NCBI RefSeq assembly: GCF_000735435.1
Contig: NZ_JMPP01000062.1
Span: 1-33,460, forward strand
From: Klebsiella planticola ATCC 33531
GTDB taxonomy: Bacteria > Pseudomonadota > Gammaproteobacteria > Enterobacterales > Enterobacteriaceae
Direction of reading: 5' to 3'
DNA: 33,460 bases
Positions 1 through 9,279 of this stretch are shown here, piece by piece. The position numbers were made by a program, and so were the translations under genes. Positions within the stretch are counted from its first letter, which is position 1. Every line of letters begins with the position of its first letter. The notes beneath the pieces are model-generated. The model saw only the letters and a list, made by a program, of their open reading frames with translations, searched no databases and was not told the DNA's origin.

Positions 1-18
1 GCCGGCAACACCCACTCC

Positions 19-2328
19 CTAACCCCTAATAAACCTCGGCGGATCGAAGGCGGTAATCGGCGGTAACGGTTCACGCCATGGTTCGATCTCCACCCGGCAG
101 GTCTGGGCGCTACAGCCCTGACCCAGGCGCGAACTGCCGCGATCTTCGGTCAATACGTTCGGATTGCCATGCTTGTCCAGCGAACCTTTGACCTTCGGAT
201 CCAGCGGGTCGTACCAGGCTCCCGTTGACATCTGCACCACCCCCTTGAGGATCTGCTCGCTAAGATGCACCCCGGCGAGAATCGCCCCGCGGGCGTTATA
301 CACCTTCACCACGCTGCCTTCGACAATGCCCCGCGCCTGCGCATCCTGCGGATGCATCCACAGCGGCTCGCGGCCCTGAATTTTCGTCGCCCGGCTGACG
401 CTGCCGTGATCGTACTGGCTGTGCAGACGGGTGCGTGGCTGGCTGGAGAGCAGATGCAGCGGCCAGCGCCCGGCCTCCGCCTGCTGCCGGGCCGCCTCTT
501 CTGTATCCCACCACGGGTGGCCTGGGCATTCGCGATAGCCAAAAGCGGCAATCGTTGCCGAGTAGAGTTCAATTTTGCCGGAGGGAGTGGATAGCGGATA
601 GCGCTGCGGGTCGGCGCGGAACTCCGCCAGAAAGACCTGCGGTTTTTCCGGGGCACGATATTCCAGCACGCCCTGCTGCCAGAACTCATCGAACGAAGGC
701 AGCTCAATCCCCTCTTCCTGCGCCCGCGGCCGGGAGGCTTCATAAATCTGCCGCAGCCACTGGCCGGCGTCCCGCCCTTCACTAAACTGCTCGCCAATGC
801 CCAGCCGCGCCGCGAGATCGCAGAAAATCGCGTAATCATCGCGCGCCTCACCCACCGGCGGGATCTGGGCGCTCATGGCTATCATAAAACCGTCGTGACC
901 ACCGCTGCCGATATCTTCACGCTCCAGCGAGGTGGTTACCGGCAACACGATATCGGAGAATTTAGCCTGCGCGGTCCAGTACTGCTCGTGGACCACCACC
1001 GTTTCCGGCCGCCGCCACGCTTCACACAGCTGGTTGAGATCCTGATGGTGATGGAACGCGTTCCCCCCCGCCCAGTACACCAGGCGGATATCGGGATAGC
1101 GCAGATGCTGGCCGTCAAACTCGTACTCCTCGCCGGGATGCAGCAGCATATCCGCCAGTCGCGCCACCGGGATCACGCTGCTGACCGCATTTTCTCCGGC
1201 CGGTAAGCGCGGGCCGGAGAACGCTTTACGCGAGGCTCCCGCCAGGTTGGTGCAGGCGTAACCGAAGCCCAACCCGCCGCCCGGCGTACCGATTTGCCCC
1301 AGCAGCGCGGTCAGCGCTACCGTGGCCCAGTAGGCCTGTTCCCCCTGGCGCGCGCGTTGAATGGACCACGAGATATTCACCATCGTACGCTGGCTGGCCA
1401 TCATCCGCGCCAGAGAGACAATTTCTTGTTCAGCAATACCGGTAATCGCCGCCGCCCAGCGCGGCGTTTTCGCTATCCCGTCGCTCTCGCCGAGCAGATA
1501 AGCGCGATACGGTTCAAAGCCTACCGTATGGCTGGCGACAAATTGCGCATCGTACAAAGATTCCACTATCAGCACGTGGCACAGCGCCAGCAGCAGGGCC
1601 GTATCGGTGCCCGGACGAATCGCCAGCCACTGCGCGCTCTCCACGGCGCTGAGATCGTTACGCACCGGGCTGATGTTGACAAAGCGCGTTCCCCCCTCCT
1701 GCATTTTATCCAGCCAGTGCTTCAGCATATGGTCATTGGCGCCGCCGCCGTTGACCTGCGCATTACGCAGCGGTAAACCGCCGATGGCGACAAACAGCTG
1801 GCACTCGCGCGCCAGCTCAGAGAAGTGAGTATGCTGGCGATGCAGCGGACTGAGCGGCCCGAGCACATGCGGCAAAATGCGCTCCCCGGCGGCGCTGCTG
1901 TAGGTATTGGTGCTGGCGGTGTAGCCGCCGAAGGTTTTCAGGAAACGATGCAGCTGGCTCTGGGCATGGTGAAAACGTCCGGCGCTGGCCCAGCCGTAAG
2001 AGCCACCAAAAATCGCCTCGTTGCCGCAGCGCGTCTTCAGCGAAGTCAGCTCGCGGGCCAGCAGGTCAAGCGCGACCTCCCAGCTCACCTCCACGAAAGG
2101 CTCTGTGCCCCGCCCCTCGCGGGAAGCCGGACCATTTTTCAGATAGCCTTCTCGCACCGCCGGACGGCGAATACGCGCATTGCCGGTGACCGCATCGGGG
2201 AGTGATTGACCGATACGTGAAGGAGACTTATCCCAGGGGACCGGCGTGACCGCAGCGATATGGCCATCGCGGGCCTGAACCTGCCAGGTTCCCCAGTGCA
2301 TCACGGTCAGATTATGCTGTTTTCTCAT
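19..2328 (-). CDS. Molybdopterin oxidoreductase, BisC/TorZ/DMSO reductase family (769 aa)
   Basis: Complete bis-MGD molybdoenzyme of the S- or N-oxide reductase branch, probably reducing biotin sulfoxide, methionine sulfoxide or a similar small oxide. Family marks are visible: the GSYGWASAG stretch near residue 109, then TYSSAAGERI, where Ser144 is the expected Mo ligand (Ser-type, unlike the Cys or Sec of nitrate reductase or formate dehydrogenase). Further on are GQIGTPGGG and, near the C-terminus, RTRLHSQYDHG followed by the cofactor-binding domain. Length matches E. coli BisC. The N-terminus has no twin-arginine signal and no Cys cluster for an Fe-S centre, so the enzyme should be cytoplasmic. 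The ATG at 2326-2328 has only a weak upstream purine stretch. It is divergent from the ABC operon to its right and has no partner subunit in the window. Family assignment is firm; substrate, and whether this is BisC itself or a paralogue, are not. Confidence 0.85.
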   Translation of the reverse strand: MRKQHNLTVMHWGTWQVQARDGHIAAVTPVPWDKSPSRIGQSLPDAVTGNARIRRPAVREGYLKNGPASREGRGTEPFVEVSWEVALDLLARELTSLKTRCGNEAIFGGSYGWASAGRFHHAQSQLHRFLKTFGGYTASTNTYSSAAGERILPHVLGPLSPLHRQHTHFSELARECQLFVAIGGLPLRNAQVNGGGANDHMLKHWLDKMQEGGTRFVNISPVRNDLSAVESAQWLAIRPGTDTALLLALCHVLIVESLYDAQFVASHTVGFEPYRAYLLGESDGIAKTPRWAAAITGIAEQEIVSLARMMASQRTMVNISWSIQRARQGEQAYWATVALTALLGQIGTPGGGLGFGYACTNLAGASRKAFSGPRLPAGENAVSSVIPVARLADMLLHPGEEYEFDGQHLRYPDIRLVYWAGGNAFHHHQDLNQLCEAWRRPETVVVHEQYWTAQAKFSDIVLPVTTSLEREDIGSGGHDGFMIAMSAQIPPVGEARDDYAIFCDLAARLGIGEQFSEGRDAGQWLRQIYEASRPRAQEEGIELPSFDEFWQQGVLEYRAPEKPQVFLAEFRADPQRYPLSTPSGKIELYSATIAAFGYRECPGHPWWDTEEAARQQAEAGRWPLHLLSSQPRTRLHSQYDHGSVSRATKIQGREPLWMHPQDAQARGIVEGSVVKVYNARGAILAGVHLSEQILKGVVQMSTGAWYDPLDPKVKGSLDKHGNPNVLTEDRGSSRLGQGCSAQTCRVEIEPWREPLPPITAFDPPRFIRG

Positions 2329-2744
2329 AGTGCCTGTTTTCTTCTCACCCGCTAAAGAGCGCTATAATAGAGCGCGATCCTCGGCAAGATAAAACGCCAC
2401 CCGCCATATAATATGCTGCATATATAGCAATTACCCCCTCACACTTCGCGGTCCTCCGGGTTATTTACCAGATTTCCCGTCAACTAAACCATAATAATTA
2501 AGCAGCAATGATTATTTGCACTAAAAATAACGCATCAGTTTTAATATCCACAATATAAAAGAGGATTAAATTATGCATCATGAAATATTTTCAGCTTACT
2601 AATGATAAAATTACGTTTTCCTCGGCTAATCCTGCGATATAACATTGTTGGAATAACTTAGACATATTTCGTATTTGAGGTTGCGTGCTCGTTATTGTCA
2701 TGCTACGACTCCGCAGCCACCTTCATCACAGGATCATAATAAGA
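2329..2744. other. AT-rich divergent promoter region
   Basis: About 415 bases between the molybdoenzyme and the sugar-binding-protein gene, clearly richer in A+T than the genes around it. It holds a 13-bp palindrome (ATATGC-T-GCATAT, 2411-2423), which could be an operator for either divergent unit, and a short reading frame with a good ribosome binding site at 2573-2602. I see no convincing CRP site, and -10/-35 pairs are too degenerate to call. Confidence 0.5.
2573..2602 (+). CDS. Possible 9-residue leader peptide
   Basis: ATG at 2573 is preceded by GAGGA at 2561-2565 with a 7-base gap, an ideal Shine-Dalgarno arrangement, yet the frame codes only MHHEIFSAY before TAA. A second ATG at 2579 opens another frame of 20 codons ending at 2641. 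It lies about 140 bases before the sugar-binding-protein start, a position expected for a leader or attenuator peptide. Nothing else proves translation, so this is only a candidate. Confidence 0.2.
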   Translation: MHHEIFSAY

Positions 2745-3725
2745 ATGTCGCAGAGAAAAAAATTATTACCCGCCGCACTGGGTCTGCTCTCGCTCGTCTC
2801 CATTAGCGCATCAGCCGCCGAAGCCCTGTCGCTTCAGGGGAAAACCATCGGCGTCGCCGTGGTTGGCACTCAGCACTTCTGGGATCGTGAAGCCTACAAA
2901 GGCGCAACGGAGGAGGTGGAGAAACTCGGTGGCAAGGTCATTGGCGTCGACGGCGGCCGTGATAATCAGGTCCATGCCAACAACCATGATATTTTACTGT
3001 CACGTAAAGTCGATGCGGTAATTAGTATTCTCGGCGACAGCGCTGTCGAACCTAAATTTAAAGCCCTGCGCGATGCCGGCATTCCGGTATTTACCGTTGA
3101 CCATGTATCAAAATATTCGGTCAATAACACCACTTCCGACAACTACACCCTGGGCTCGACCATTGGCCGCTATATGGCGGATGAATTAGGCGGTATAGGC
3201 AACGTTGCCGTATTCAATGCGTTCTCCAGCTCCTTGCGTATTTGTGGCATTCGCTACGATCAGTGGAAATATGTCCTTAAGGATTATCCGGATATTCATA
3301 TTATCCAGCCGGAGCTGGCCGAACAGTTTGCCAATTCCCCGGAAGACGCGCGTAAGAAAACCCTCGAATTACTCAGCCAGTATCCTAAAGGCAAACTCGA
3401 TGCCATTCATGTCGCCTGTTGGGATCAGCCGGCTATCGGCATTGTCCAGGCGCTGGAAGAGACCGGTCGCGATAAAGACGTGAAGGTTACCGCTATCGAT
3501 GCCGGTCCGGAAACGCTGGAGATCATGGCCGAGCCGAATAGCCCGTTCGTCGCCAACGTGGCTCAGCAGCCGCATCTGATTGGCCAGACCTCCGCCGACA
3601 ACGTCGCGCGCTACTTCGCCAAAGAGAAACTGCCGCTGCAGACCTTTATTCCGGTGGTCCCGGTTAAAGGGCCGCAGGAGGCGAAAGCAGTCTACAAACA
3701 GCTGGGATATGGCGAACTGCAGTGA
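2745..3725 (+). CDS. Periplasmic sugar-binding protein of ABC importer 1 (326 aa)
   Basis: Ribose/autoinducer-type substrate-binding protein (Peripla_BP_4-like) that would deliver a sugar or related small molecule to the permeases encoded downstream. The frame is open back to 2685, but I take the ATG at 2745: from there the protein starts MSQRKKLLPA, with a basic n-region, a hydrophobic stretch and ASA-AEA as a cleavage site, a normal Sec signal peptide. Starting at 2685 would put about 20 extra residues before it. The mature part has the repeated alpha/beta lobes of the family (TIGVAVVGTQHFWDREAYKG, then DAVISILGDSAVEP and GIPVFTVDHV). It is the first gene of the unit and its stop overlaps the ATPase start by 4 bases. 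The closing lobe DAIHVACWDQPAIGIVQAL resembles pentose- and AI-2-type binding proteins. The ligand is unknown. Confidence 0.9.
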   Translation: MSQRKKLLPAALGLLSLVSISASAAEALSLQGKTIGVAVVGTQHFWDREAYKGATEEVEKLGGKVIGVDGGRDNQVHANNHDILLSRKVDAVISILGDSAVEPKFKALRDAGIPVFTVDHVSKYSVNNTTSDNYTLGSTIGRYMADELGGIGNVAVFNAFSSSLRICGIRYDQWKYVLKDYPDIHIIQPELAEQFANSPEDARKKTLELLSQYPKGKLDAIHVACWDQPAIGIVQALEETGRDKDVKVTAIDAGPETLEIMAEPNSPFVANVAQQPHLIGQTSADNVARYFAKEKLPLQTFIPVVPVKGPQEAKAVYKQLGYGELQ

Positions 3726-5275
3726 TCACTCAATCCTTCGGCGGGGCTAACCCCGCCGCTGGTCTGGCGATGAACCAGATCAGCAAAAGCTTTGCCAACG
3801 TGACTGCATTAAATGCGGTCACGCTGCTTCTGAATCCCGGCGAAATTCACGGTCTGATCGGCGAGAATGGCGCCGGAAAATCGACGCTGATCAAAATCCT
3901 CGCCGGCGTCTACCAGGCCGATAGCGGCAACGCCACCCTGGACGGCGCGCCGCTGCCGCTTGGTCATCCGGCGGCGATTGAAGCGCTGGGCATTCGCGTC
4001 ATTCACCAGGAGCTCAACCTGATCCCCCACTTTACGGTGGCGGAATCGGTGTTCCTCGGCCAGGAGTACCGTACCCGCTGGGGGGCGCTGGACCGGCGGC
4101 GAATGAATGCCGCCACCGAAGCGTTTTTCCGCGACAGCTGGCAGCTGGACATCAATCCCCGCCGCCTGATCCGCGACCTCAGCCTCGCTGAACGCAAGCT
4201 GGTGCAAATAGCCCGCGCGCTGATCGACGGCGCGGCAAAGCTGGTGGTATTCGATGAGCCTACCGCGCCGCTGGAAGCGCAGGAAGCCAGCCTGGTCTCC
4301 TCAGCGATTCTGCGCCTGCGGCAGCAGGGGATCGCGATTCTCTATATTTCTCACTATCTCAATGAAATCGCCGCCCTGTGCGATCGCGGCACGGTACTGC
4401 GTAACGGCGAAGTCGTCGGCTATCCCGACCGGGAGCTCCTGCAAAACACCGACGCGCTGATTAAAATGATGGTCGGGCGCGATATCGAACAGCTCTATAC
4501 TCCGCGCCAGAGTAGCGCTCATCAGGTCGATGCCGCCGTACCGGTCCTGTCGGTACGCCAGCTCAGCGACGGCGCGCAATTAAACGCGATGACCTTTGAT
4601 ATTCAGCCGGGAGAGATCGTCGGCGTCGCCGGTCTGCTGGGCGCCGGCCGCGACGTGCTGGTCGATCTGCTTTACGGGCTACGCCGCGCCCGCAGCGGCA
4701 CGATTAGCATCGACGGCCAGCCGAAGCGGCTGCGTACGCCGCATCAGGCCACCCGCGCCGGGATGGCGCTGGTGCCGCGCGACCGCCGCCATCAGGGGCT
4801 GATTCTTCCCTTCTCCACCGCCGACAATATTAATCTCGCCTCCCTGCCGGAGACCGCCACCCTCGGCTGGGAGCATCGCGGTCGGGCGCTGGAAAAAGCG
4901 CGCAGCTGGATAGACCAACTCTCTATCCGCCCGGGTCGTCCGGAACTGCCGGTGCGTTTTATGAGCGGCGGCAATCAGCAAAAAGCCATTCTGGCCCGCT
5001 GGCTGGGTACCGACGCACGGCTCTTTATTCTCGATGAACCCACTCTCGGGGTCGATATCGGCGCCCGCAGCGATATTTATCAGCGCACCCGCGAGCTCGC
5101 GGATCGCGGACGCGCGGTACTGGTCTCCTCCAGCGATGCGCCGGAGCTACTGGGCCTTTGCGACCGCATCCTGGTGATGTGGCGCGGCGAGCTGGTGGCC
5201 AATCTCCCGACCCGGGGGCTGACGCTCGACGCGCTGCTGGCGACGATTAACGGTGGACAGGAACAACAGGTATGA
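3722..5275 (+). CDS. Sugar ABC importer 1, RbsA-type tandem ATPase (517 aa)
   Basis: Energises importer 1. Two nucleotide-binding domains are fused as in RbsA, AraG and MglA. Domain 1 has Walker A GENGAGKST, signature LSLAERKLVQIARAL and Walker B LVVFDEPTAPLEA. Domain 2 has LLGAGRD in place of Walker A, so it lacks the Lys and is probably the degenerate site usual in this family, but keeps the signature SGGNQQKAILARW and Walker B LFILDEPTLGVD. The start is GTG at 3722, overlapping the previous stop as GTGA; an ATG at 3770 would remove 16 weakly conserved residues and cannot be excluded. The next gene overlaps by 4 bases (ATGA), so the importer is translationally coupled throughout. Confidence 0.92.
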   Translation: MITQSFGGANPAAGLAMNQISKSFANVTALNAVTLLLNPGEIHGLIGENGAGKSTLIKILAGVYQADSGNATLDGAPLPLGHPAAIEALGIRVIHQELNLIPHFTVAESVFLGQEYRTRWGALDRRRMNAATEAFFRDSWQLDINPRRLIRDLSLAERKLVQIARALIDGAAKLVVFDEPTAPLEAQEASLVSSAILRLRQQGIAILYISHYLNEIAALCDRGTVLRNGEVVGYPDRELLQNTDALIKMMVGRDIEQLYTPRQSSAHQVDAAVPVLSVRQLSDGAQLNAMTFDIQPGEIVGVAGLLGAGRDVLVDLLYGLRRARSGTISIDGQPKRLRTPHQATRAGMALVPRDRRHQGLILPFSTADNINLASLPETATLGWEHRGRALEKARSWIDQLSIRPGRPELPVRFMSGGNQQKAILARWLGTDARLFILDEPTLGVDIGARSDIYQRTRELADRGRAVLVSSSDAPELLGLCDRILVMWRGELVANLPTRGLTLDALLATINGGQEQQV

Positions 5276-6258
5276 GTGCAGGTATCCAGCGCCGCCCGCT
5301 TCCGGGCATAACGACGCTTATCGAAAAATTCCCGCTGATTCTCTTTTTTGCGCTGCTGGTCTGGCTTAGCCTCCAGTCGCCTTTCTTTTTAAGCTGGCAG
5401 AATATCAGCATGATGCTGGTGCAGAGCGTGCCGCTGGCGATTCTCTGTTTCGGCCTGGTGTGCGTGATTGCCGTCGGCGGCGATGACGTGGTCTCCGGTG
5501 GTATCGACCTCTCGCTTCCCGCTATCGCCGTGCTCGGCGTCGCCCTGCTGAGCCTCGGTATGGTCGAATGGAACACCCCGTATCTGCTGCTGTTGCTGCT
5601 GCTGATCGCGGTATCTCTCGCCTGCGGAGCGGTGAACGCGATACTGGTGCTCGCCGCCGGCTTGCCGCCGCTGCTGGCGACGCTGTCTACCTCCGTCGCC
5701 TTTACCGGCCTGACGGATCTGCTGACCGGCCAGCGGCGCATCGCGGTCAACGACCCGCTAATGGTCGCTTTTCGCGACAACGCGGTGTTCGGGGTTCCCT
5801 GGCCGCTGATCTACCTGCTGGCGGTATTCGTGCTGTTTCAGTTCTTGCTCCATCACTCCCGCTTCGGCCAGCATTTACAGGCGGTAGGCGGTAACCGCGA
5901 TATGGCGCAGATGAGCGGTCTCAACGTCCGTCGTCTGACGATTATGGTCTGGCTACTGGCCGGAATCACCGCCGGGCTGGCGATTTTGCCGCTGCTCAGC
6001 CAGGGCTCCGGTAGCTCCAGCGGCACGGCGACGCCGCTGCTGCTGGAAACCGTCCTCGCCACCTTTATCGGCGCGGCGTTCTCGCGGCGTCGCGTGGTCA
6101 CCATCTGGGGCGCGCTGCTCGGCGCGGTGCTGGTCAACGCGCTCTCTAACGGCCTTGGCCTGCTGGGGGTGAATATCTTCTGGATGGGCGCCATCAAGGG
6201 CGGCCTGATCCTCATCGTTCTGGCGGCCTCGGCGGTCAGGCATCAAGGAGGCCGCTGA
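5272..6258 (+). CDS. Sugar ABC importer 1, RbsC-type permease A (328 aa)
   Basis: Inner-membrane permease of the ribose/xylose/AI-2 branch (BPD_transp_2). It is very hydrophobic with roughly ten membrane segments. The family hallmark after the second or third segment is present as GGIDLSLPAIAVLG, a variant of the usual GGIDLSVG. The cytoplasmic loop MAQMSGLNVRRLTIMVWLLAG is the expected EAA-like contact with the ATPase. The start ATG overlaps the ATPase stop (ATGA). A second, different permease follows, so the channel is probably a heterodimer, as in LsrCD, rather than an RbsC-like homodimer. Confidence 0.9.
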   Translation: MSAGIQRRPLPGITTLIEKFPLILFFALLVWLSLQSPFFLSWQNISMMLVQSVPLAILCFGLVCVIAVGGDDVVSGGIDLSLPAIAVLGVALLSLGMVEWNTPYLLLLLLLIAVSLACGAVNAILVLAAGLPPLLATLSTSVAFTGLTDLLTGQRRIAVNDPLMVAFRDNAVFGVPWPLIYLLAVFVLFQFLLHHSRFGQHLQAVGGNRDMAQMSGLNVRRLTIMVWLLAGITAGLAILPLLSQGSGSSSGTATPLLLETVLATFIGAAFSRRRVVTIWGALLGAVLVNALSNGLGLLGVNIFWMGAIKGGLILIVLAASAVRHQGGR

Positions 6259-7256
6259 TGAGTCAGCTGACGCTCAAATCCTCAGCCAACCGGTCGGGCA
6301 GCAGCCCGCTGGCATGGCTGTCGCGGGCCGGATTCGGCATTATCACCCTGCTGGCGGTCGCCCTGTTCGGCTGGGCCAACCCGGTCTTTCTGACCCTCGA
6401 TAACTGGGCGAATCTACTCCAGGGCAGCGCCATTCTGCTGATTGTGGCGATGGCGATGACCTTAATCGTCAGCGCCGGCGCCATCGACCTGTCGGTAGGC
6501 GTAGCGCTCGATTTCGGCGCCGCCTTTGCGCTGGTCGCCTTAAAAACCTGGCACCTGCCGTGGCAGGCGGCGGTGGGCTGCGCCCTGCTTGGCGGAGTGA
6601 TGATTGGCCTGCTGAATGCCTTCCTGATCCTTATCTGCCAGATTCGTCCGTTCCTCGCCACCCTCGGCACCTGGTTTATCGCCAGCAGCGCCGAGCGCAT
6701 CTATACCGACGGCGGCGGCTCTATCTCCTACCGCAGAATGGCGCCTGAATATCATGACCTGGCGGTCGGCAATATCGCCGGCATTCCAACGCCGGTGGTG
6801 ATTGTCCTCGCGCTGTGGCTGGCGGCCTGGCTGATTACCGAACGCACGCTGTTTGGCAAATATGTCCGCGCCATCGGCCAGAACGGTGAAGCGGCGCGAA
6901 TCGCCGGGATCCGCGATCGCCGGACTTTGCTGTGGGTTCTGGTGGCGGCCTCCGCGCTGTGCGCCGTCGGCGGCGTTATTCTTTCCGCCAACCTGCGCCA
7001 GTTTACCCCGCTGGCCGGTCAGGCCTATTTGATGGACGCTATCGCCGCGGTATTTATCGGCACCGCCTTTAACCGACTGGGTCGGGTCAGCATCGCCGGC
7101 ACTCTCGGCGGCGTGCTGTTCCTCGCCATTATTGATAACGGCCTGAACCTGATGGGACTCAACTACCTGGTGAAAGATGCGCTGGTTGGCGTGATTCTGG
7201 TGGTAGCGCTGGCCCTCTCCTTCTGGCAGGCGCGTCTGCGCCAAACCCATCGTTAA
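6258..7256 (+). CDS. Sugar ABC importer 1, RbsC-type permease B (332 aa)
   Basis: Second permease subunit of importer 1. It has the hallmark SAGAIDLSVGVALDFGAA after the early membrane segments and the conserved loop GQNGEAARIAGIRDRRTLLWVLVA, which docks on the ATPase. The start shares one base with the previous stop (TGATG) and a strong ribosome binding site AAGGAGG lies at 6245-6251, inside the end of permease A. Two distinct permeases argue for an LsrC/LsrD-like heterodimer. The kinase gene follows after 11 bases, so imported substrate is probably phosphorylated soon after entry. Confidence 0.9.
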   Translation: MSQLTLKSSANRSGSSPLAWLSRAGFGIITLLAVALFGWANPVFLTLDNWANLLQGSAILLIVAMAMTLIVSAGAIDLSVGVALDFGAAFALVALKTWHLPWQAAVGCALLGGVMIGLLNAFLILICQIRPFLATLGTWFIASSAERIYTDGGGSISYRRMAPEYHDLAVGNIAGIPTPVVIVLALWLAAWLITERTLFGKYVRAIGQNGEAARIAGIRDRRTLLWVLVAASALCAVGGVILSANLRQFTPLAGQAYLMDAIAAVFIGTAFNRLGRVSIAGTLGGVLFLAIIDNGLNLMGLNYLVKDALVGVILVVALALSFWQARLRQTHR

Positions 7257-7267
7257 GTGGAGCACCT

Positions 7268-8212
7268 ATGGCAGCCTTTGACGCCGTCTTTGTCGGCCTG
7301 ACTATTCTTGATATCGCCGGTCGCCCGGTGATTGACATCCCGCCGCGCGGCGGGGTGGCCTTTATCGAACAAATTCGCCTTAACCCCGCCGGTACCGCCG
7401 CCGGAGCCAATATTAACGCCGCAAAGCTGGGCATTCGTACCGCCGCGGTCGCCTGCCTTGGCGAAGATGAAAAAGCCGATTTTATCCTTGCCAGCTATGC
7501 GCGGCTGGGGATCGACTGCTCGCTGATCCAGCGCACGGCGCAGCAGGAAACGTCGGCGACGATCCTGCCGATCCGTCCCAACGGCGAGCGCCCGGCGCTG
7601 CACTGCCGGGGCGCTTCCGATGCCCTTTTCGTCAGCGAAGAAGAGTTTGACGCGATTCTCGACTGCCGCTTCCTGCACCACGGCGGCAGCGGCCTGCTGG
7701 CGGCGATGGATCGCGGGCAAAGCGCCCTTCTGCTGCGGGCGGCGAAGGCCCGGGGTGTTGTCACCAGTTTTGATTTGATCGCCCCGAATGAGAACACGCT
7801 GGAACTGCTGCGCTCGTTGCTGCCGTCGGTCGACTACTTTATGCCTTCGCTGGAAGAGGCAAGCTACCTCAGCGGGCGCACCGACCCCGCCGACATCGCC
7901 CGCTTCTTCTTCGAACTGGGCGTCGGGACCTGCATTCTGAAGGATGGCGAAAACGGCTCGTGGCTGCTGACCGGCGACGGTGGCATCGAACATATCGCGG
8001 CGTATCGGGTCAATGCCGTGGATACCACCGGTTGCGGCGACAGCTACTGCGGCGGCTTTATTGCCGCGCTGGCCCGCGGGTTAAGCATCAAAGAGGCGTG
8101 CGAGGTGGCTTCCGCCGTCGCCGCGCTGGTGGCGACCGGGATGGGATCGGATGCCGGCGTGGTGGACTGGCAGCATACGCAGGACTTTATGGCGGCAAAC
8201 CGGCGCGGATAA
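7268..8212 (+). CDS. PfkB-family carbohydrate kinase (314 aa)
   Basis: Ribokinase/PfkB-type kinase, last gene of the importer 1 operon. The N-terminal half has the substrate-lid region AGTAAGANINAAKLG with the conserved Gly-rich pattern. The C-terminal signature DTTGCGDSYCGGF covers about residues 252-264, with Asp258 as the expected catalytic base and the preceding turn forming the anion hole. A ribosome binding site GTGGAG precedes ATG 7268. In this family the phosphate usually goes to a terminal hydroxyl of a sugar or nucleoside. Position suggests it acts on the imported compound or on an intermediate made by the convergent operon. The exact substrate cannot be read from the sequence. Confidence 0.88.
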   Translation: MAAFDAVFVGLTILDIAGRPVIDIPPRGGVAFIEQIRLNPAGTAAGANINAAKLGIRTAAVACLGEDEKADFILASYARLGIDCSLIQRTAQQETSATILPIRPNGERPALHCRGASDALFVSEEEFDAILDCRFLHHGGSGLLAAMDRGQSALLLRAAKARGVVTSFDLIAPNENTLELLRSLLPSVDYFMPSLEEASYLSGRTDPADIARFFFELGVGTCILKDGENGSWLLTGDGGIEHIAAYRVNAVDTTGCGDSYCGGFIAALARGLSIKEACEVASAVAALVATGMGSDAGVVDWQHTQDFMAANRRG

Positions 8213-8220
8213 AAAGCTTC

Positions 8221-8241
8221 GCCGCCGCATCGCGCGGCGGC
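8221..8241. terminator. Hairpin between convergent operons
   Basis: GCCGCCGC (8221-8228) and GCGGCGGC (8234-8241) form a perfect 8-bp stem with a 5-base loop in the 38-base gap between the convergent kinase and dehydrogenase genes. On the minus strand the stem is followed, after a few bases, by a TTTTT run, so it is a better terminator for the leftward operon. On the plus strand there is no T-run. Confidence 0.6.
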
Positions 8242-8250
8242 AAGAGCGGC

Positions 8251-9279
8251 TTAGCGCCACTGATAGAGTAGCGGCTCGCCAGCGACATAGCGCTGGAGGT
8301 CGGCGGCAATCATCGCCGTATGCTTAGCGATGCTCTCCCGCGTCGCGCCGGCAATATGCGGCGTGATGATCACGTTATCAAACTCGGTGATAAACGGATG
8401 GTCGCGCCACAGCGGTTCGCGGTGATAGACATCCAGCGCCGCGCCGCCGAGCGGGCCATGACGCAGCGCGTGAATCAACGCCTCTTCATCCACTACCGCG
8501 GCCCGCGAGGTGTTAATCAACAGCGCGCCGGGCTTCATGCTATTCAACAACGCCGCGCTCACCAGACCATCGCTGTGCGGGCCGCTGCTCAGATGCAGGC
8601 TGACGATATCCGCCTCGCGGAACAGTCCCTCAAGCGTCGTTTTCTGTAGACCCGGTTCGTTGATATCTTCCGCGGCGACAAACGGATCCACCACCAGCAC
8701 CGCCATGCCAAACGCCCGCGCAATACGCGCCACGCGGCGACCGATATTGCCATAGCCAATCAGCCCCAGGGTTTTGTTGCGCAGCTCGCTGCCTTTAAAC
8801 ACTTCATAGGGACTCTCCGGGCTCACGTCCCACACCACATCGCGGCGCAGTCCGCTCTGAGTAGCCTGGGTGGCGTTCTCAGCACGGGTAAATTCACCGC
8901 GTTTCAGCGCCGCATGGGACTGCGGAATATGCCGCGCCAGGCTCAGCATCAGCCCGATGGTCAGCTCCGCCGCGGCGTCCGCATTGCGCCCCGGCGTATA
9001 GAGCACGCGGATACCGCGGGCCTGAGCGGCTTTGGTGTCAATGTTCACCGGATTGGCGCGGGTGCAGGCGATGACCTGCAGTCGCGGGCAGGCGGCGATC
9101 ACCTCTTGCGTCACATCGTCATAGCTGGTGACCAGAACATCGGCATCATGCGCCAGCTCAATCAGCTGGCCCGCGCTCAGTTTCGGTTTGCCCAGCGCCC
9201 AGCCTTCCACCAGCAGCTCGCCGAGTTGCTGAAAGGCTGTGAGATCGCCGGAATGTTCGGCGGTAAAAACGATTTTCAT
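8251..9279 (-). CDS. D-2-hydroxyacid dehydrogenase (phosphoglycerate dehydrogenase-like, 342 aa)
   Basis: NAD(P)-dependent oxidoreductase of the D-isomer 2-hydroxyacid dehydrogenase family, interconverting a 2-keto acid and a D-2-hydroxy acid. The Rossmann motif GLIGYGNIGRRVARIARAFG lies around residues 172-191. The catalytic triad is clear: Arg259 in NTSRAAVVD, Glu288 in YHREP and His308 in TPHIAGAT. The ATG overlaps the FGGY kinase stop by 4 bases (ATGA), so it is the third gene of the minus operon. Compared with SerA it has no C-terminal ACT domain, and compared with many glyoxylate reductases it has a longer segment between the lobes (about residues 126-165). With a kinase and a dehydratase/aldolase-fold enzyme upstream, it could reduce or oxidise an acid product of the pathway. 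Substrate unknown. Confidence 0.88.
   Translation of the reverse strand: MKIVFTAEHSGDLTAFQQLGELLVEGWALGKPKLSAGQLIELAHDADVLVTSYDDVTQEVIAACPRLQVIACTRANPVNIDTKAAQARGIRVLYTPGRNADAAAELTIGLMLSLARHIPQSHAALKRGEFTRAENATQATQSGLRRDVVWDVSPESPYEVFKGSELRNKTLGLIGYGNIGRRVARIARAFGMAVLVVDPFVAAEDINEPGLQKTTLEGLFREADIVSLHLSSGPHSDGLVSAALLNSMKPGALLINTSRAAVVDEEALIHALRHGPLGGAALDVYHREPLWRDHPFITEFDNVIITPHIAGATRESIAKHTAMIAADLQRYVAGEPLLYQWR

Noticed and set aside
2660-2680. Met-box upstream of importer 1 (AGACATAT)
   Set aside because: Only one 6/8 box; the neighbouring 8-base units do not match, and MetJ needs at least two tandem boxes.
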